The notes under the pieces were generated by a model, which was not told the origin of the DNA, searched no databases, and saw only the letters and a list, made by a program, of their open reading frames with translations. A stretch of 64,000 nt of DNA from Alistipes shahii WAL 8301. GTDB taxonomy: Bacteria > Bacteroidota > Bacteroidia > Bacteroidales > Rikenellaceae. Positions 27,287 to 35,054 of this stretch are shown piece by piece. The position numbers and the translations under genes are program-made. Numbering within the stretch: position 1 is the first letter of the stretch; each line of letters opens with the position of its first letter. The DNA lies in NCBI RefSeq assembly GCF_025145845.1, contig NZ_CP102253.1:1860001-1924000 (forward strand), read 5' to 3'.

Positions 27287-28873
27287 TTATTTGACGAGGT
27301 GGTTCCTGCGTTTGTAGCGGTAGGCCACGTAGTAGAGCACCGACAGCAGCAGGATGTATTCGGAGATGCGGGCCAGGCAGTCGCCGTAGCGGGTGTAGAA
27401 GGTGAGTTCCGAGTTGAGCGGGACCTCGGCGGTGATCACGCCGCGCTGCTCCCAGCCGAGCGTCTGGCCCACGTCGCCGCGGGCCGAGATGAAGCCCGAT
27501 TTCCCGGTGTTGGCCGAGCGGGCGATGGCGCGGCGGTGTTCGACGGCCCGCAGGCGCGAGATCGAGAACAGGTGTTTGTAACCGGGCGTGTCGCCCCACC
27601 AGCCGTCGTTCGAAATGATGGCCATGAACTGCGCGCCGCGGCGCACGAATCCGCCGTAGAAGTCGCCGTAAAGCCCTTCGTAGCAGATCGCCGGTCCGGT
27701 TTTGACGCCGTTGTGCTCGAAAGCCGTGCCGTGCAGGCCCTTGCCGATCTGTCCGACCGTGCCGCCCAGGTCGATGACCAGGAATTTCATCGCGTCGAAG
27801 ACCCACGTCGGGGTGTTTTCGACGCCGATCACCAGCCGGCCTTTGTGGTGCAGCTGCATGCGGCCCGCGGAGTCCAGCCCCACGGCCGTGTTGAAGCGGT
27901 CGTAATAGCCGTCGCCGAAGCGTTCCGGGCGGGCCGTCTCGGTCTGCGCCCCGGCCGGGTAGCGGCGAATGGTGCCGGCTCCGGTGATGAGCAGGGCTTC
28001 GGGATGCCGGCTGCGGAGCGAGTCGGTCAGCTCCTGCCAGAATGCGCCCGGTTCGCCCACCGAATAGAAATCGCTCAATCCGGGTTCCAGGTAGTCGCCC
28101 GGCACTGCGGTCTCGGGCAGCAGGATGAACTGCGCGCCGGCGGGGACCTCCGCCATGAGGTCCGCGATGTTGCGCTCCTGCCGCTGGGTGTCGCCGTGGA
28201 ATTTGTCGTAACAGTCCACGTTGGGCTGGATGACGCTCACTCGTGCCGTCCCCTCGTCGGGCTGCTCCCAGCTCTGCCAGATGCACAGCGACGCGATCAT
28301 CGGCAGTGCGACGGAGCAGGCTGCCGCCGCCCACCGGCGTGTGCTGCGGCGGGCTTGCAACGCTTCGAAAATCAGTATGTTGGAGAGCAACACCCACAGC
28401 GTGCCGCCGAAAACGCCCGTGTATTCGTACCACTGCACGGCCCAGACTTCGTGCGAGAAGCCGTTGCCCAGGATGAGCCACGGCCACGAGAAGTCGCCCA
28501 CGGTGTACCAGTATTCCGTCGTGATCCACGCCGTGACGAGCGTGACGTAGGCCAACGCTTTGGGGGCTTTTTTCGAAACGGTGTGGAAGAGCATGAAGGC
28601 GATCATGTTCATCGTCGTCGAAGCGAGCGTGGCGGCCGGGGGGCCTACGGGCGTGGCGTACCAGATCCACCAGATCGTCAGGGCGTTCCACAGCACGAAC
28701 GCGAGCGTCGCCCAGCCGAACATGCCCCACCACGAGCGGCGCGTGTCGTCGTACGACGCGCTCACCCACAGCAGCGGGACGAACCCGATCAGGAGCGTCA
28801 TGCCCGTCATGCCGAGCCACCCCGGCGAGAGCAGGATGGCCGATAGGATTACCGCCGCGAATCTACGAAACAT
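27287..28873 (-). CDS. lnt: Apolipoprotein N-acyltransferase
   Basis: Lnt adds the third acyl chain to lipoproteins in the inner membrane. The 528-residue protein has about six N-terminal helices and a periplasmic nitrilase domain. The catalytic Glu is in ILLPETAVPGD, the Lys in QLHHKGRLVIGVE and the Cys in PAICYEGLYGDF. The helix RISEYILLLSVLYYVAY closes the protein. The -33/-7 promoter at 28896-28925 lies directly upstream. This gene supports the many lipoproteins encoded in the window. Confidence 0.95.
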   Translation of the reverse strand: MFRRFAAVILSAILLSPGWLGMTGMTLLIGFVPLLWVSASYDDTRRSWWGMFGWATLAFVLWNALTIWWIWYATPVGPPAATLASTTMNMIAFMLFHTVSKKAPKALAYVTLVTAWITTEYWYTVGDFSWPWLILGNGFSHEVWAVQWYEYTGVFGGTLWVLLSNILIFEALQARRSTRRWAAAACSVALPMIASLCIWQSWEQPDEGTARVSVIQPNVDCYDKFHGDTQRQERNIADLMAEVPAGAQFILLPETAVPGDYLEPGLSDFYSVGEPGAFWQELTDSLRSRHPEALLITGAGTIRRYPAGAQTETARPERFGDGYYDRFNTAVGLDSAGRMQLHHKGRLVIGVENTPTWVFDAMKFLVIDLGGTVGQIGKGLHGTAFEHNGVKTGPAICYEGLYGDFYGGFVRRGAQFMAIISNDGWWGDTPGYKHLFSISRLRAVEHRRAIARSANTGKSGFISARGDVGQTLGWEQRGVITAEVPLNSELTFYTRYGDCLARISEYILLLSVLYYVAYRYKRRNHLVK

Positions 28874-28895
28874 GAAATGAGATTTTTACGACGGC

Positions 28896-28925
28896 AAAAG
28901 TAGTCAAATGGGCGCAGATTTCAAA
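28896..28925 (-). promoter_or_regulatory. Promoter of lnt-folC
   Basis: On the minus strand TTTG (28925-28922) and TACTTTTG (28903-28896) are 18 bases apart, matching the Bacteroidetes housekeeping consensus. The lnt ATG at 28873 follows at 22 bases. Confidence 0.7.
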
Positions 28926-28933
28926 ATATTTCA

Positions 28934-28941
28934 TACTTTTG
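28934..28941 (+). promoter_or_regulatory. Predicted -7 element of the GH109-type gene
   Basis: TACTTTTG matches TAnnTTTG, 28 bases before the ATG. No TTTG box is visible at the expected -33 position. Together with the lnt promoter it makes a compact divergent promoter region. Confidence 0.55.
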
Positions 28942-28969
28942 TAACGAAACTAACCAATCTGTCATACTA

Positions 28970-30367
28970 ATGAAGAAATTGCTCATTTTACTGGCTGCCC
29001 TTGGAGGCATTCTCCTGTTTTCCGGTTGCGAATCGAAAGGATGGAAGACGGTCGACGGCGTGATCGTCTTCGATACGCCCGCGCGCGAACCGGGCCAGAA
29101 ATCGGTGCTGGGACTCAAAACCGCGCCGATGGAGACGGTCCGTGTGGGCTTCATCGGGCTGGGTATGCGCGGTCCCGGGGCCGTGGAACGCTTCACGCAC
29201 CTCGACGGCGTCGAGATCAAAGCCCTGTGCGACCTTTATCCCGAGCGCGTGGACAGCGCGCAGGCGATTCTCGTGCGTCGCGGATTTCCCGAGGCGGCTC
29301 CGTACAGCGGCGAGGAGGGCTGGAAACAGCTTTGCGAGCGTGACGACATCGACCTGGTGTACATCGTGACCCCGTGGCAGCTGCACGTCCCGATGGCCGT
29401 TTACGCCATGGAGCACGGCAAGCACGTCGCTGTCGAAGTTCCCGCCGCCACGTCGCTTGAAGAGTGCTGGCAACTGGTGAACACCGCCGAGAAGACGCAG
29501 CGGCACTGCATGATGCTCGAAAACTGCGTTTACGATTTCTTCGAGCTGACGACGCTCAACATGGCCCGGCAGGGACTGTTCGGGGACATTCTCCATGTCG
29601 AAGGTGCGTATATCCACGACCTCGACGCTTTCTGGGACTACTATCAGGACAGCTGGCGTCTGAAATTCAACCGGGATCACCGCGGCGACGTCTACGCCAC
29701 GCACGGCCTCGGTCCCGCCTGCCAGCTGCTCGACATCCACCGCGGCGACAAGATGAACTGCCTGGTGGCGATGGACACCCGCTCGGTCAACGGGCTGAAA
29801 CTCGCCCGCGAGAAGCTGGGCGCTGAAGAATTCGCCAACGCCGACCATACGACGACGCTGATCAAGACCGAGAAGGGCCGCACGATCCTGCTCGAACACA
29901 ATGTCTACACGCCCCGTCCGTACAGCCGCATGTACCAGCTGACCGGCACGAAGGGATTCGCCAACAAATACCCCGTTCAGGGCTATGCCTTCAACCCCGA
30001 CCAGCTTGCGGATTCGGGCGTGCCCGACCACGAGAACCTGAACGCCCACCGTTTCGTGTCGAAGGAGGTGCGTGAGGCGCTGATGGCGCGGTACAAAGAC
30101 CCGATCGTCCTCGACATCGAGGCCAAGGCCCGCGAGGTCGGCGGTCACGGCGGCATGGACTTCATCATGGACTACCGGCTGGTCTATTGCCTGCAACATG
30201 GCCTGCCGCTAGATCAGGATGTCTACGATGCGGCCGAATGGTCGTGCATCGGCGCCCTTACGGCGATGTCGCTCGAACACAACAGCGTCCCGGTGGCCGT
30301 TCCCGACTTCACGCGCGGCGACTGGAACAAGACCGACGGTTACCGGCACGCGATGCTGGTGCAGTGA
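28970..30367 (+). CDS. GH109-type NAD-dependent alpha-N-acetylgalactosaminidase lipoprotein
   Basis: The 465-residue protein has a lipobox (GILLFSGCESKG) and a Gfo/Idh/MocA Rossmann domain (VRVGFIGLGMRGPGAVERF). The family-109 signature blocks follow: VEVPAATSLEECWQLV, QRHCMMLENCVYDFFELTTL, GDVYATHGLGPACQLLDIHR and REVGGHGGMDFIMDYRL. GH109 enzymes hydrolyse alpha-GalNAc through an NAD-assisted redox elimination/addition mechanism. Targets could be mucin or blood-group-type glycans. As a lipoprotein it sits in the periplasm or on the surface. It appears monocistronic. No clear T-rich terminator follows, only small hairpins near 30.4 kb. A general oxidoreductase function is the alternative. Confidence 0.87.
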   Translation: MKKLLILLAALGGILLFSGCESKGWKTVDGVIVFDTPAREPGQKSVLGLKTAPMETVRVGFIGLGMRGPGAVERFTHLDGVEIKALCDLYPERVDSAQAILVRRGFPEAAPYSGEEGWKQLCERDDIDLVYIVTPWQLHVPMAVYAMEHGKHVAVEVPAATSLEECWQLVNTAEKTQRHCMMLENCVYDFFELTTLNMARQGLFGDILHVEGAYIHDLDAFWDYYQDSWRLKFNRDHRGDVYATHGLGPACQLLDIHRGDKMNCLVAMDTRSVNGLKLAREKLGAEEFANADHTTTLIKTEKGRTILLEHNVYTPRPYSRMYQLTGTKGFANKYPVQGYAFNPDQLADSGVPDHENLNAHRFVSKEVREALMARYKDPIVLDIEAKAREVGGHGGMDFIMDYRLVYCLQHGLPLDQDVYDAAEWSCIGALTAMSLEHNSVPVAVPDFTRGDWNKTDGYRHAMLVQ

Positions 30368-30720
30368 TCCGGAGACCGTATGGACGAAAAGACGGCCCGG
30401 TCAACCGGGATTGACGCTGCGGGCGCAGGAATGTGAAAAGCGGCAGACCGAATCATCGGTTCGGTATTTGTAGGTAAACGAATATGCAGAAAAGAGTAAA
30501 TATCATGTTTACAGGTATTTAATTCCCTGTTCTGCATCTGTTCCGAGCAATAAAATAGCAGAATCGGGCAGGATTAACGGTGAGTTGTGTTACTTATCCG
30601 TTACCTGCCCGAAATGCTTTGATTTACACTAAAGTGCTTGTTTTCAGCTTATTGTGTTGGATTTCCGCATAACAAATAACCTGACTTAACGTTTAACAAA
30701 TCCACAAAGTTCAGGTTATC
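30368..30720. other. Gene-free left edge of the mobile element, with inverted repeats
   Basis: No gene is seen. The sequence turns AT-rich here. Three inverted repeats are visible: a small hairpin at 30447-30465 (ACCGAA/TTCGGT), a longer one at 30565-30611 (CGGGCAGG..TAACGG pairing with CCGTTACCTGCCCG across a two-base bulge), and ATAACCTGA at 30676-30684 pairing with TCAGGTTAT at 30711-30719. The last ends one base before the integrase ATG. They could be recombinase arm sites, attachment-site parts or operators for the integrase gene. Confidence 0.55.
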
Positions 30721-31950
30721 ATGCAACGCAGCACTTTCAAAGTCTTTTTCTACGTGAAAAGACAGTCGGAAAAACATGGTCAGGTTCCCGTCATGGGTCG
30801 TATCACGATTAATGGTACGATGTCGCAGTTCAGCTGCAAACTCACCGTTCGCTCCACCCTTTGGGATGCCAAGGCGAACAAGGCTTCCGGTAAGAGCCTC
30901 GAAGCTCAGCGTCTCAATGAAAAACTGGAAAATATCAAGACCAATATCGGCAAGCAGTACCAGCGGCTCTGCGACCGTGATTCGTATGTTACGGCCGAAA
31001 AAGTCCGCAACGCCTTCCTCGGTATGGGCGACGACTGCCGCCTGCTGTTGCAGACCTTCGACGAATACCTTGCAGGGTTCCTCAAACGTGTGGGCAAAGA
31101 CCGCGCCTATTCGAGCTATGACAATTACCGCAAACGCCGTAACCGGCTTGCCTCTTTCCTCGAATACGAATACCGTGTAAAAGATATTCCTTTCAAAGAG
31201 CTGAAGCGGGATTTCATCGAAAAGTTTGTAGTCTACCTCTCCTCGGTACAAGGGATGCGCTCCGGGACGATCCATTCTACGCTCAAGAAATTGAAGCTGA
31301 TGACCTACACGGCGTATAAGAACGGCTGGATTGCCGCCGATCCTTTCGCAGGTTTCTACGTGAGGCCGGAATACTCAGAACGCCGTTACCTTTCGGCTTC
31401 GGAGTTACAAGCCGTGATAGATGTCAGGCTCCCCAATTACCGAACGGGTATCAACCGGGATGCCTTCGTCTTCTGTGCTTTCACGGGCCTGAGCCATGCG
31501 GACGTGGTGAAACTCACCCACGCGGACATCCATACGGACGATAACGGGGAGCGCTGGATTATCGACAGGCGTCAGAAAACAGGTACGCAGTTCCGTGTCA
31601 AACTTCTTCCCGTTGCCGGAATGCTCTACGAGCGTTATAAGGATATGCACCTCTCAGGCGACCGGGTCTTTCCGCTCAAAGGCACTTATAATACGCTGAA
31701 CATGTCCTTGCGGCATGTTGCCAGACACGCCGGTCTGTCGTTCAACCCCACGATCCACCTCGCGCGGCATACCTTCGCCACGACGGTTACGCTCACGCAG
31801 GGCGTACCTCTGGAAACGGTCAGCAAGATGCTGGGGCATAAGCGGATCACCACGACCCAAATCTATGCTAAGATCACCAATGATAAAATCGGACAGGATA
31901 TGGCGGCATTAAGCGAGAAACTCAGCAGCGTCTTCAAGGTCGCACGGTAA
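30721..31950 (+). CDS. Tyrosine recombinase, IntDOT-like integrase
   Basis: The 409-residue protein has the arm-binding N-terminus (FKVFFYVKRQSEKHGQVPVMG), a SAM-like core-binding domain (about 105-200) and a catalytic domain. Box II shows HLARHTFAT and LGHKRITTTQIYAKI, giving HxxR, the later His and the nucleophile Tyr. Box I is AFTGLSHADVVKL, where the usual Arg is Ser, as is typical of CTnDOT-type integrases. Length is normal. It catalyses integration and excision of a conjugative or mobilizable element. The frame is intact, although the mobilization genes nearby are broken. It starts right after an inverted repeat that may regulate it. Confidence 0.9.
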   Translation: MQRSTFKVFFYVKRQSEKHGQVPVMGRITINGTMSQFSCKLTVRSTLWDAKANKASGKSLEAQRLNEKLENIKTNIGKQYQRLCDRDSYVTAEKVRNAFLGMGDDCRLLLQTFDEYLAGFLKRVGKDRAYSSYDNYRKRRNRLASFLEYEYRVKDIPFKELKRDFIEKFVVYLSSVQGMRSGTIHSTLKKLKLMTYTAYKNGWIAADPFAGFYVRPEYSERRYLSASELQAVIDVRLPNYRTGINRDAFVFCAFTGLSHADVVKLTHADIHTDDNGERWIIDRRQKTGTQFRVKLLPVAGMLYERYKDMHLSGDRVFPLKGTYNTLNMSLRHVARHAGLSFNPTIHLARHTFATTVTLTQGVPLETVSKMLGHKRITTTQIYAKITNDKIGQDMAALSEKLSSVFKVAR

Positions 31951-32256
31951 TGGCCTCCTATCTTACAGCTAATTCGATTCCCGATCTTACTTCGTCAATA
32001 GCAGGGTAATTTTCGATGTAAGTTTTCCCGCCGGCAGGGAATTTATCGTCAGAGATGGAAATATGCAAGGCCATGCGAATCGCCCGAGGGGCGAGCCTTG
32101 CATATTTCCATCCCCGGCGTTTTGCTGGTCGCTACCGTCGGAAAAGGCGACATTCTGCGGCTCCTGACGATCCGGTTCTGATGTTCAGCCGCGAGCGGCC
32201 TGCCCGTTCGACGGCCCCTTCCGTCCTGCTATCTGCCGTCGAAATACCCCGCTTTT
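31951..32256. repeat. Integrase-DUF3408 gap with a large 59-base hairpin (32054-32112)
   Basis: No gene is seen here. The main feature is a perfect 18-bp inverted repeat: 32054-32071 (GATGGAAATATGCAAGGC) pairs with 32095-32112. Inside the loop a second stem pairs TCGCCC with GGGCGA across GAG. There is no T run, so a simple terminator is unlikely. It could be a DNA cruciform or recombination site, or a structured RNA between the convergent integrase and DUF3408 transcripts. Confidence 0.75.
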
Positions 32257-32775
32257 TCAAAACGGCCGTCTGTTGTTCTTCTTCTCGTGGAGATAATTCA
32301 ACTCGTCGCTGTAAATGTCCATGACGAACCGCAGCATATTGTCGGCCAATGCCGTAAGCCTTGTCGTATCGTCTCCCAGCAGGTGGAGGATTGCCGACAC
32401 TTTGCACTTGGTTTGGGTACTGACATAGATCGCAGAGCGATTACGGCAATCCACCGGAGCGAAGAACATGCGTTCGAAATCCGGAAGCGCGAGCTTTTTA
32501 CGCCGGAATCCGGCCGACTCCTTTCCAGTAGTCGTTTGGGTGTCGACGTCTGTTTTCTCAGCAGTCGGTGCCGATGCTCCGGATACCGTTTCCGATGTGT
32601 TTCCCTCGGGAGTGTCCGTATCTTCCTCTTCCGGTTCGGGAATCCTGCGGACGACTTTCGAATCCAAAGGGGCCTGTCCGGCGATCATCTGACGCATCAA
32701 CTCCTCGTCGACTTCGATACGGGGATGTTTAGAAGGATTGGGTGCGGGTTTGTCAGTTTCTTTTAATGAATCCAT
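32257..32775 (-). CDS. DUF3408 conjugative-transposon protein (TraB-like)
   Basis: From ATG 32775 the protein has 172 residues (MDSLKETDKP). The first half is acidic and disordered (PEPEEEDTDTPEG). The C-terminal part carries the DUF3408 core: FERMFFAPVDCRNRSAIYVS, a helical segment (CKVSAILHLL) and a DNMLRFVMDIYSDELNYLHE ending. The family sits beside the ParA-type gene in Bacteroidetes conjugative transposons. Here no ParA gene is present; an IS3 element and repeats lie upstream instead. An ATG 48 bases upstream is possible but less likely. The protein is probably a remnant of the lost transfer module. Confidence 0.75.
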   Translation of the reverse strand: MDSLKETDKPAPNPSKHPRIEVDEELMRQMIAGQAPLDSKVVRRIPEPEEEDTDTPEGNTSETVSGASAPTAEKTDVDTQTTTGKESAGFRRKKLALPDFERMFFAPVDCRNRSAIYVSTQTKCKVSAILHLLGDDTTRLTALADNMLRFVMDIYSDELNYLHEKKNNRRPF

Positions 32776-33009
32776 GGTACAACGTTTTTGAGATTGAATG
32801 TTCGGTTTGCAGTCGTAAAGCATGTGTGTTCGGTTTTATGTTTTAAACCATTCAAAATATCGTTTTCCGTTTAATGCGGTTTATATCGGGATAATGAACG
32901 CAATAAGAAAACCGACCTTTCATGCTGCAAGATACAACCGACTGAAATACCTCGGTTCCGATGTCCGCTCCAGACCGCTCCAGTCCGCACCGAGGCAAAA
33001 ATTACGGAC
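32776..33009. repeat. Gap with iteron-like repeats before the IS left end
   Basis: No convincing gene is seen. At 32965-32988 a 10-bp unit CCGCTCCAGA/T is repeated about 2.4 times. It lies between inverted arms CCTCGGT (32950-32956) and ACCGAGG (32989-32995). The IS left end follows 14 bases later. It could be a protein-binding or transfer-related site, or the truncated promoter region of the lost genes. Confidence 0.5.
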
Positions 33010-33050
33010 TGTCCCGTCCTGAAAAAGGTTTACAGAAAAGAGTAAATCTT

Positions 33051-33464
33051 ATGCAGCAAACAACGAATTCAGACTTATCACGTCATTATTTACCGCGTCA
33101 GTTGCGTCATCTGATTTTACAGGAGTATTTGAGCGGAGTCAAGACGGCTCGCCAACTCTCCGAAGAACATGGTATTCCCATGTCTACGATTCATAAGATG
33201 GGTCAGCGCTGGAAAGCGAAAAATAGTTGTAGCTTTGTGAGTACCCCTAATCCTTATCCGATCATGTCCCGCGTTACGAGTGAAGAAGCCAGTGAATTAT
33301 TATCCGAGAACAAAGCCCTTCGGCGGCGCTTGGAAGAGGCTTTATTACGTCTGGAAGGCTATGAGATCATGGGAGATATCCTTCAGGAAGAATACGGTAT
33401 CGACCTGCTAAAAAAATCCGCAGCCGGACAGTCCAGCGTCTCAAAGAAAGACACACAGCAATGA
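33051..33464 (+). CDS. IS3-family transposase OrfA
   Basis: The 137-residue protein has an N-terminal helix-turn-helix (LILQEYLSGVKTARQLSEEHGIPMSTIHKM) and a C-terminal leucine-zipper-like coiled coil (about 80-115: ASELLSENKALRRRLEEALLRLE). OrfA binds the IS ends and, after frameshifting, supplies the N-terminus of the active transposase. ATG 33051 was chosen because it lies just inside the left inverted repeat; upstream frame sequence would cross the IS end. It carries an in-frame A7 slippery site at 33410-33416. Confidence 0.88.
   Translation: MQQTTNSDLSRHYLPRQLRHLILQEYLSGVKTARQLSEEHGIPMSTIHKMGQRWKAKNSCSFVSTPNPYPIMSRVTSEEASELLSENKALRRRLEEALLRLEGYEIMGDILQEEYGIDLLKKSAAGQSSVSKKDTQQ
33410..33416 (+). 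promoter_or_regulatory. Probable -1 ribosomal frameshift site (A AAA AAA)
   Basis: Seven A lie in the orfA frame as CTA AAA AAA, the canonical X XXY YYZ heptamer. Slipping back one base enters the orfB frame, which is open with no stop from here to the orfB ATG at 33461. A fused OrfAB transposase would result. Confidence 0.75.
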
Positions 33465-34351
33465 GCCTGTCGTTTCTGTGCGGGTTGTTCGGCTATACCC
33501 GTCAGGCCTATTATAAACATTTACGGCGTAATAGGGAAGGATCCTTGTCCGACACCCTTCTTTTGGAGCGGGTGGGTTACTACCGGAAACTGATGCCCAG
33601 GCTCGGCGGTCGTAAACTGTGGCATTTGCTGCAACAAGACGGATTTCCGGTCAGCCGGGATCGGTTATTTACGCTGCTTTCGGAAAACAATCTTCTGGTC
33701 AAACGTCGGAAGAAATACAGCGTTACGACCTGCTCGCGGCACTGGATGCGTAAATATCCGAATCTGATCCGGGGTTTCGACCTCGAGCGGCCGCATCGTT
33801 TATGGGTCGGAGATATTACGTACATTTCTTTGAAAGAAGGATTTGCATATCTGGCTTTGATAACGGATGCCTATTCCAAACGGATCGTAGGCTATGATCT
33901 GAATACGACATTGGAACGGGACGGAGCGCTCCGTGCACTGAGGATGGCCATAGACCAGACTCCGCAGCAAAAACGGCAAGGGTTAATCCATCATTCGGAC
34001 AGAGGATGCCAATATTGTTCGAAAGAATATGTGAAATTGCTGACCGATAATGGGATTCGCATCAGCATGACTGAAAAGGGCGATCCGTATGAGAATGCCG
34101 TTGCCGAACGGGTGAACGGTATTCTGAAGAGCGAATGGATCGACGAGGAATGTTTTGAAAGTTTTCAGGCAGCAAAAGAACGCATCGACCAGATCGTTAT
34201 CCTTTATAATTCATTCAGACCTCATGCCAGCTGCGATTGGCTTACGCCCTTGGAAGCGGAACTTAGAACCGGGGAACTCAAACATCATTGGGGCCGAAAG
34301 ACGGTTGTTCGGAAGGCATATGTAAACTTATATCAGGACAATATTTTTTGA
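33461..34351 (+). CDS. IS3-family transposase OrfB (DDE integrase domain)
   Basis: The 296-residue protein has an IS3 HTH_21-like segment (LGGRKLWHLLQQDGFPVSRDR) and a complete rve/DDE core. The first Asp is in LWVGDITYISL, the second in HHSDRGCQYCS and the Glu in NAVAERVNGILKSEW; LYNSFRPHASCDWLTP closes the domain. All catalytic residues are present, so the transposase may be active. The ATG overlaps the orfA stop (ATGA). The main product in IS3 elements is normally the frameshifted OrfAB fusion, which the A7 site upstream allows. Confidence 0.92.
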   Translation: MSLSFLCGLFGYTRQAYYKHLRRNREGSLSDTLLLERVGYYRKLMPRLGGRKLWHLLQQDGFPVSRDRLFTLLSENNLLVKRRKKYSVTTCSRHWMRKYPNLIRGFDLERPHRLWVGDITYISLKEGFAYLALITDAYSKRIVGYDLNTTLERDGALRALRMAIDQTPQQKRQGLIHHSDRGCQYCSKEYVKLLTDNGIRISMTEKGDPYENAVAERVNGILKSEWIDEECFESFQAAKERIDQIVILYNSFRPHASCDWLTPLEAELRTGELKHHWGRKTVVRKAYVNLYQDNIF

Positions 34352-34407
34352 ACCAAAATGTTTATCTTTAATTATCAATCACTGTAAACCTTTTTCAGGA
34401 CGGGACA

Positions 34408-34631
34408 CCCCGAAACGGTTGTAATATTGCACCGGGAACCGACCCGGCTCCGGAAGCCGCAACGGAGGATTTTCGAAACTTTGGTCAGAGATTCTCCGGC
34501 GCGGATTTTTGTTGTCGCCAGACAACAGCGAGCTGTACCTTTGTATGCCGAAAAACTTTTCGGCATACGAAAGGTGCTCGCTCTGCGAGGCTGGGCGTTC
34601 TCCCAAGTCGCGACCCTTTTTTAAGCTATAT
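34408..34631 (+). promoter_or_regulatory. Leader region of mobA with -7 element and palindromes
   Basis: TACCTTTG at 34536-34543 fits the -7 consensus. Just downstream is a 24-base palindrome at 34544-34567 (11-bp arms TATGCCGAAAA). A smaller inverted repeat (GTTGTC/GACAAC) sits at 34511-34526, and CTCGC/GCGAG at 34577-34589. The cluster lies directly before mobilization genes, so it could hold the transfer origin or an autoregulatory operator. No gene is seen. Confidence 0.5.
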
Positions 34632-35054
34632 ATGGATACCAACCGAAAACTGACAGACATAACCGGAAAGAAGCCCCGAACGCTGAGCTATAAATACTCT
34701 TTCCGCCTCAATGAAGAGCAGAACATCCGCTTCAACGAACTGCTCTGCAAAGCCGGATCGGAGCATAACCGCAGCCGTTTTATCGTCAAAAGAATCTTCG
34801 CCGAGGAGTTCGTTGTCGTCAGACGCGATCCTTCGAAGGTGCAGTTCGTCGCCCGTTTGAATGACTTTTATTCCCAATTTCAGAAACTCGCAAATAACTA
34901 TAATCAGATTGTAAAAGCTGTCAATTCGCACTTTTCCAACGTCACGATTCCGCATCAGATCGCCGCACTGGAACAACGGACTCGCGAGTTGAAGACCCTT
35001 AGTATCGAGATTCTGAACCTCGCAAAACAAGCTAAGGAATGGTTGCGAATATAA
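34632..35054 (+). CDS. MobA-like mobilization accessory protein
   Basis: From ATG 34632 the protein has 140 residues. Its N-terminal half resembles a ribbon-helix-helix accessory protein (YKYSFRLNEEQNIRFNELLC, then EHNRSRFIVKRIFAEEF). The C-terminal half is helical (FYSQFQKLANNYNQIVKAVN), like MobA/MobC proteins of Bacteroidetes mobilizable elements. Such proteins bind oriT and help the relaxase nick DNA. It overlaps the relaxase start by 16 bases, the usual arrangement. The longer open frame from 34509 is unlikely because it reads through the palindrome. The gene is intact, but its relaxase partner is not. Confidence 0.75.
   Translation: MDTNRKLTDITGKKPRTLSYKYSFRLNEEQNIRFNELLCKAGSEHNRSRFIVKRIFAEEFVVVRRDPSKVQFVARLNDFYSQFQKLANNYNQIVKAVNSHFSNVTIPHQIAALEQRTRELKTLSIEILNLAKQAKEWLRI

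Larger units (their letters stand above)
33010..34407 (+). mobile_element. Complete IS3-family insertion sequence
   Basis: The element is 1398 bp and bounded by perfect 26-bp inverted repeats at 33010-33035 and 34382-34407, each with outer end TGTCCCGTCCTGAAAAAGG. It contains orfA and orfB in the relative phases usual for IS3 elements. No target-site duplication is visible: the left flank ends CGGAC and the right flank begins CCCCG. The IS interrupts the space between DUF3408 and the mobA-like gene. Confidence 0.93.

Noticed and set aside
30487..30501. 15-base word CAGAAAAGAGTAAAT shared with the IS left end (33032-33046)
   Set aside because: No inverted-repeat end or transposase remnant accompanies it, and a chance match of this length between two places in 64 kb is not unlikely.
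32822..33022. 66-codon frame before the IS element
   Set aside because: It runs through the iteron-like repeats into the IS left end and matches nothing I recognise.
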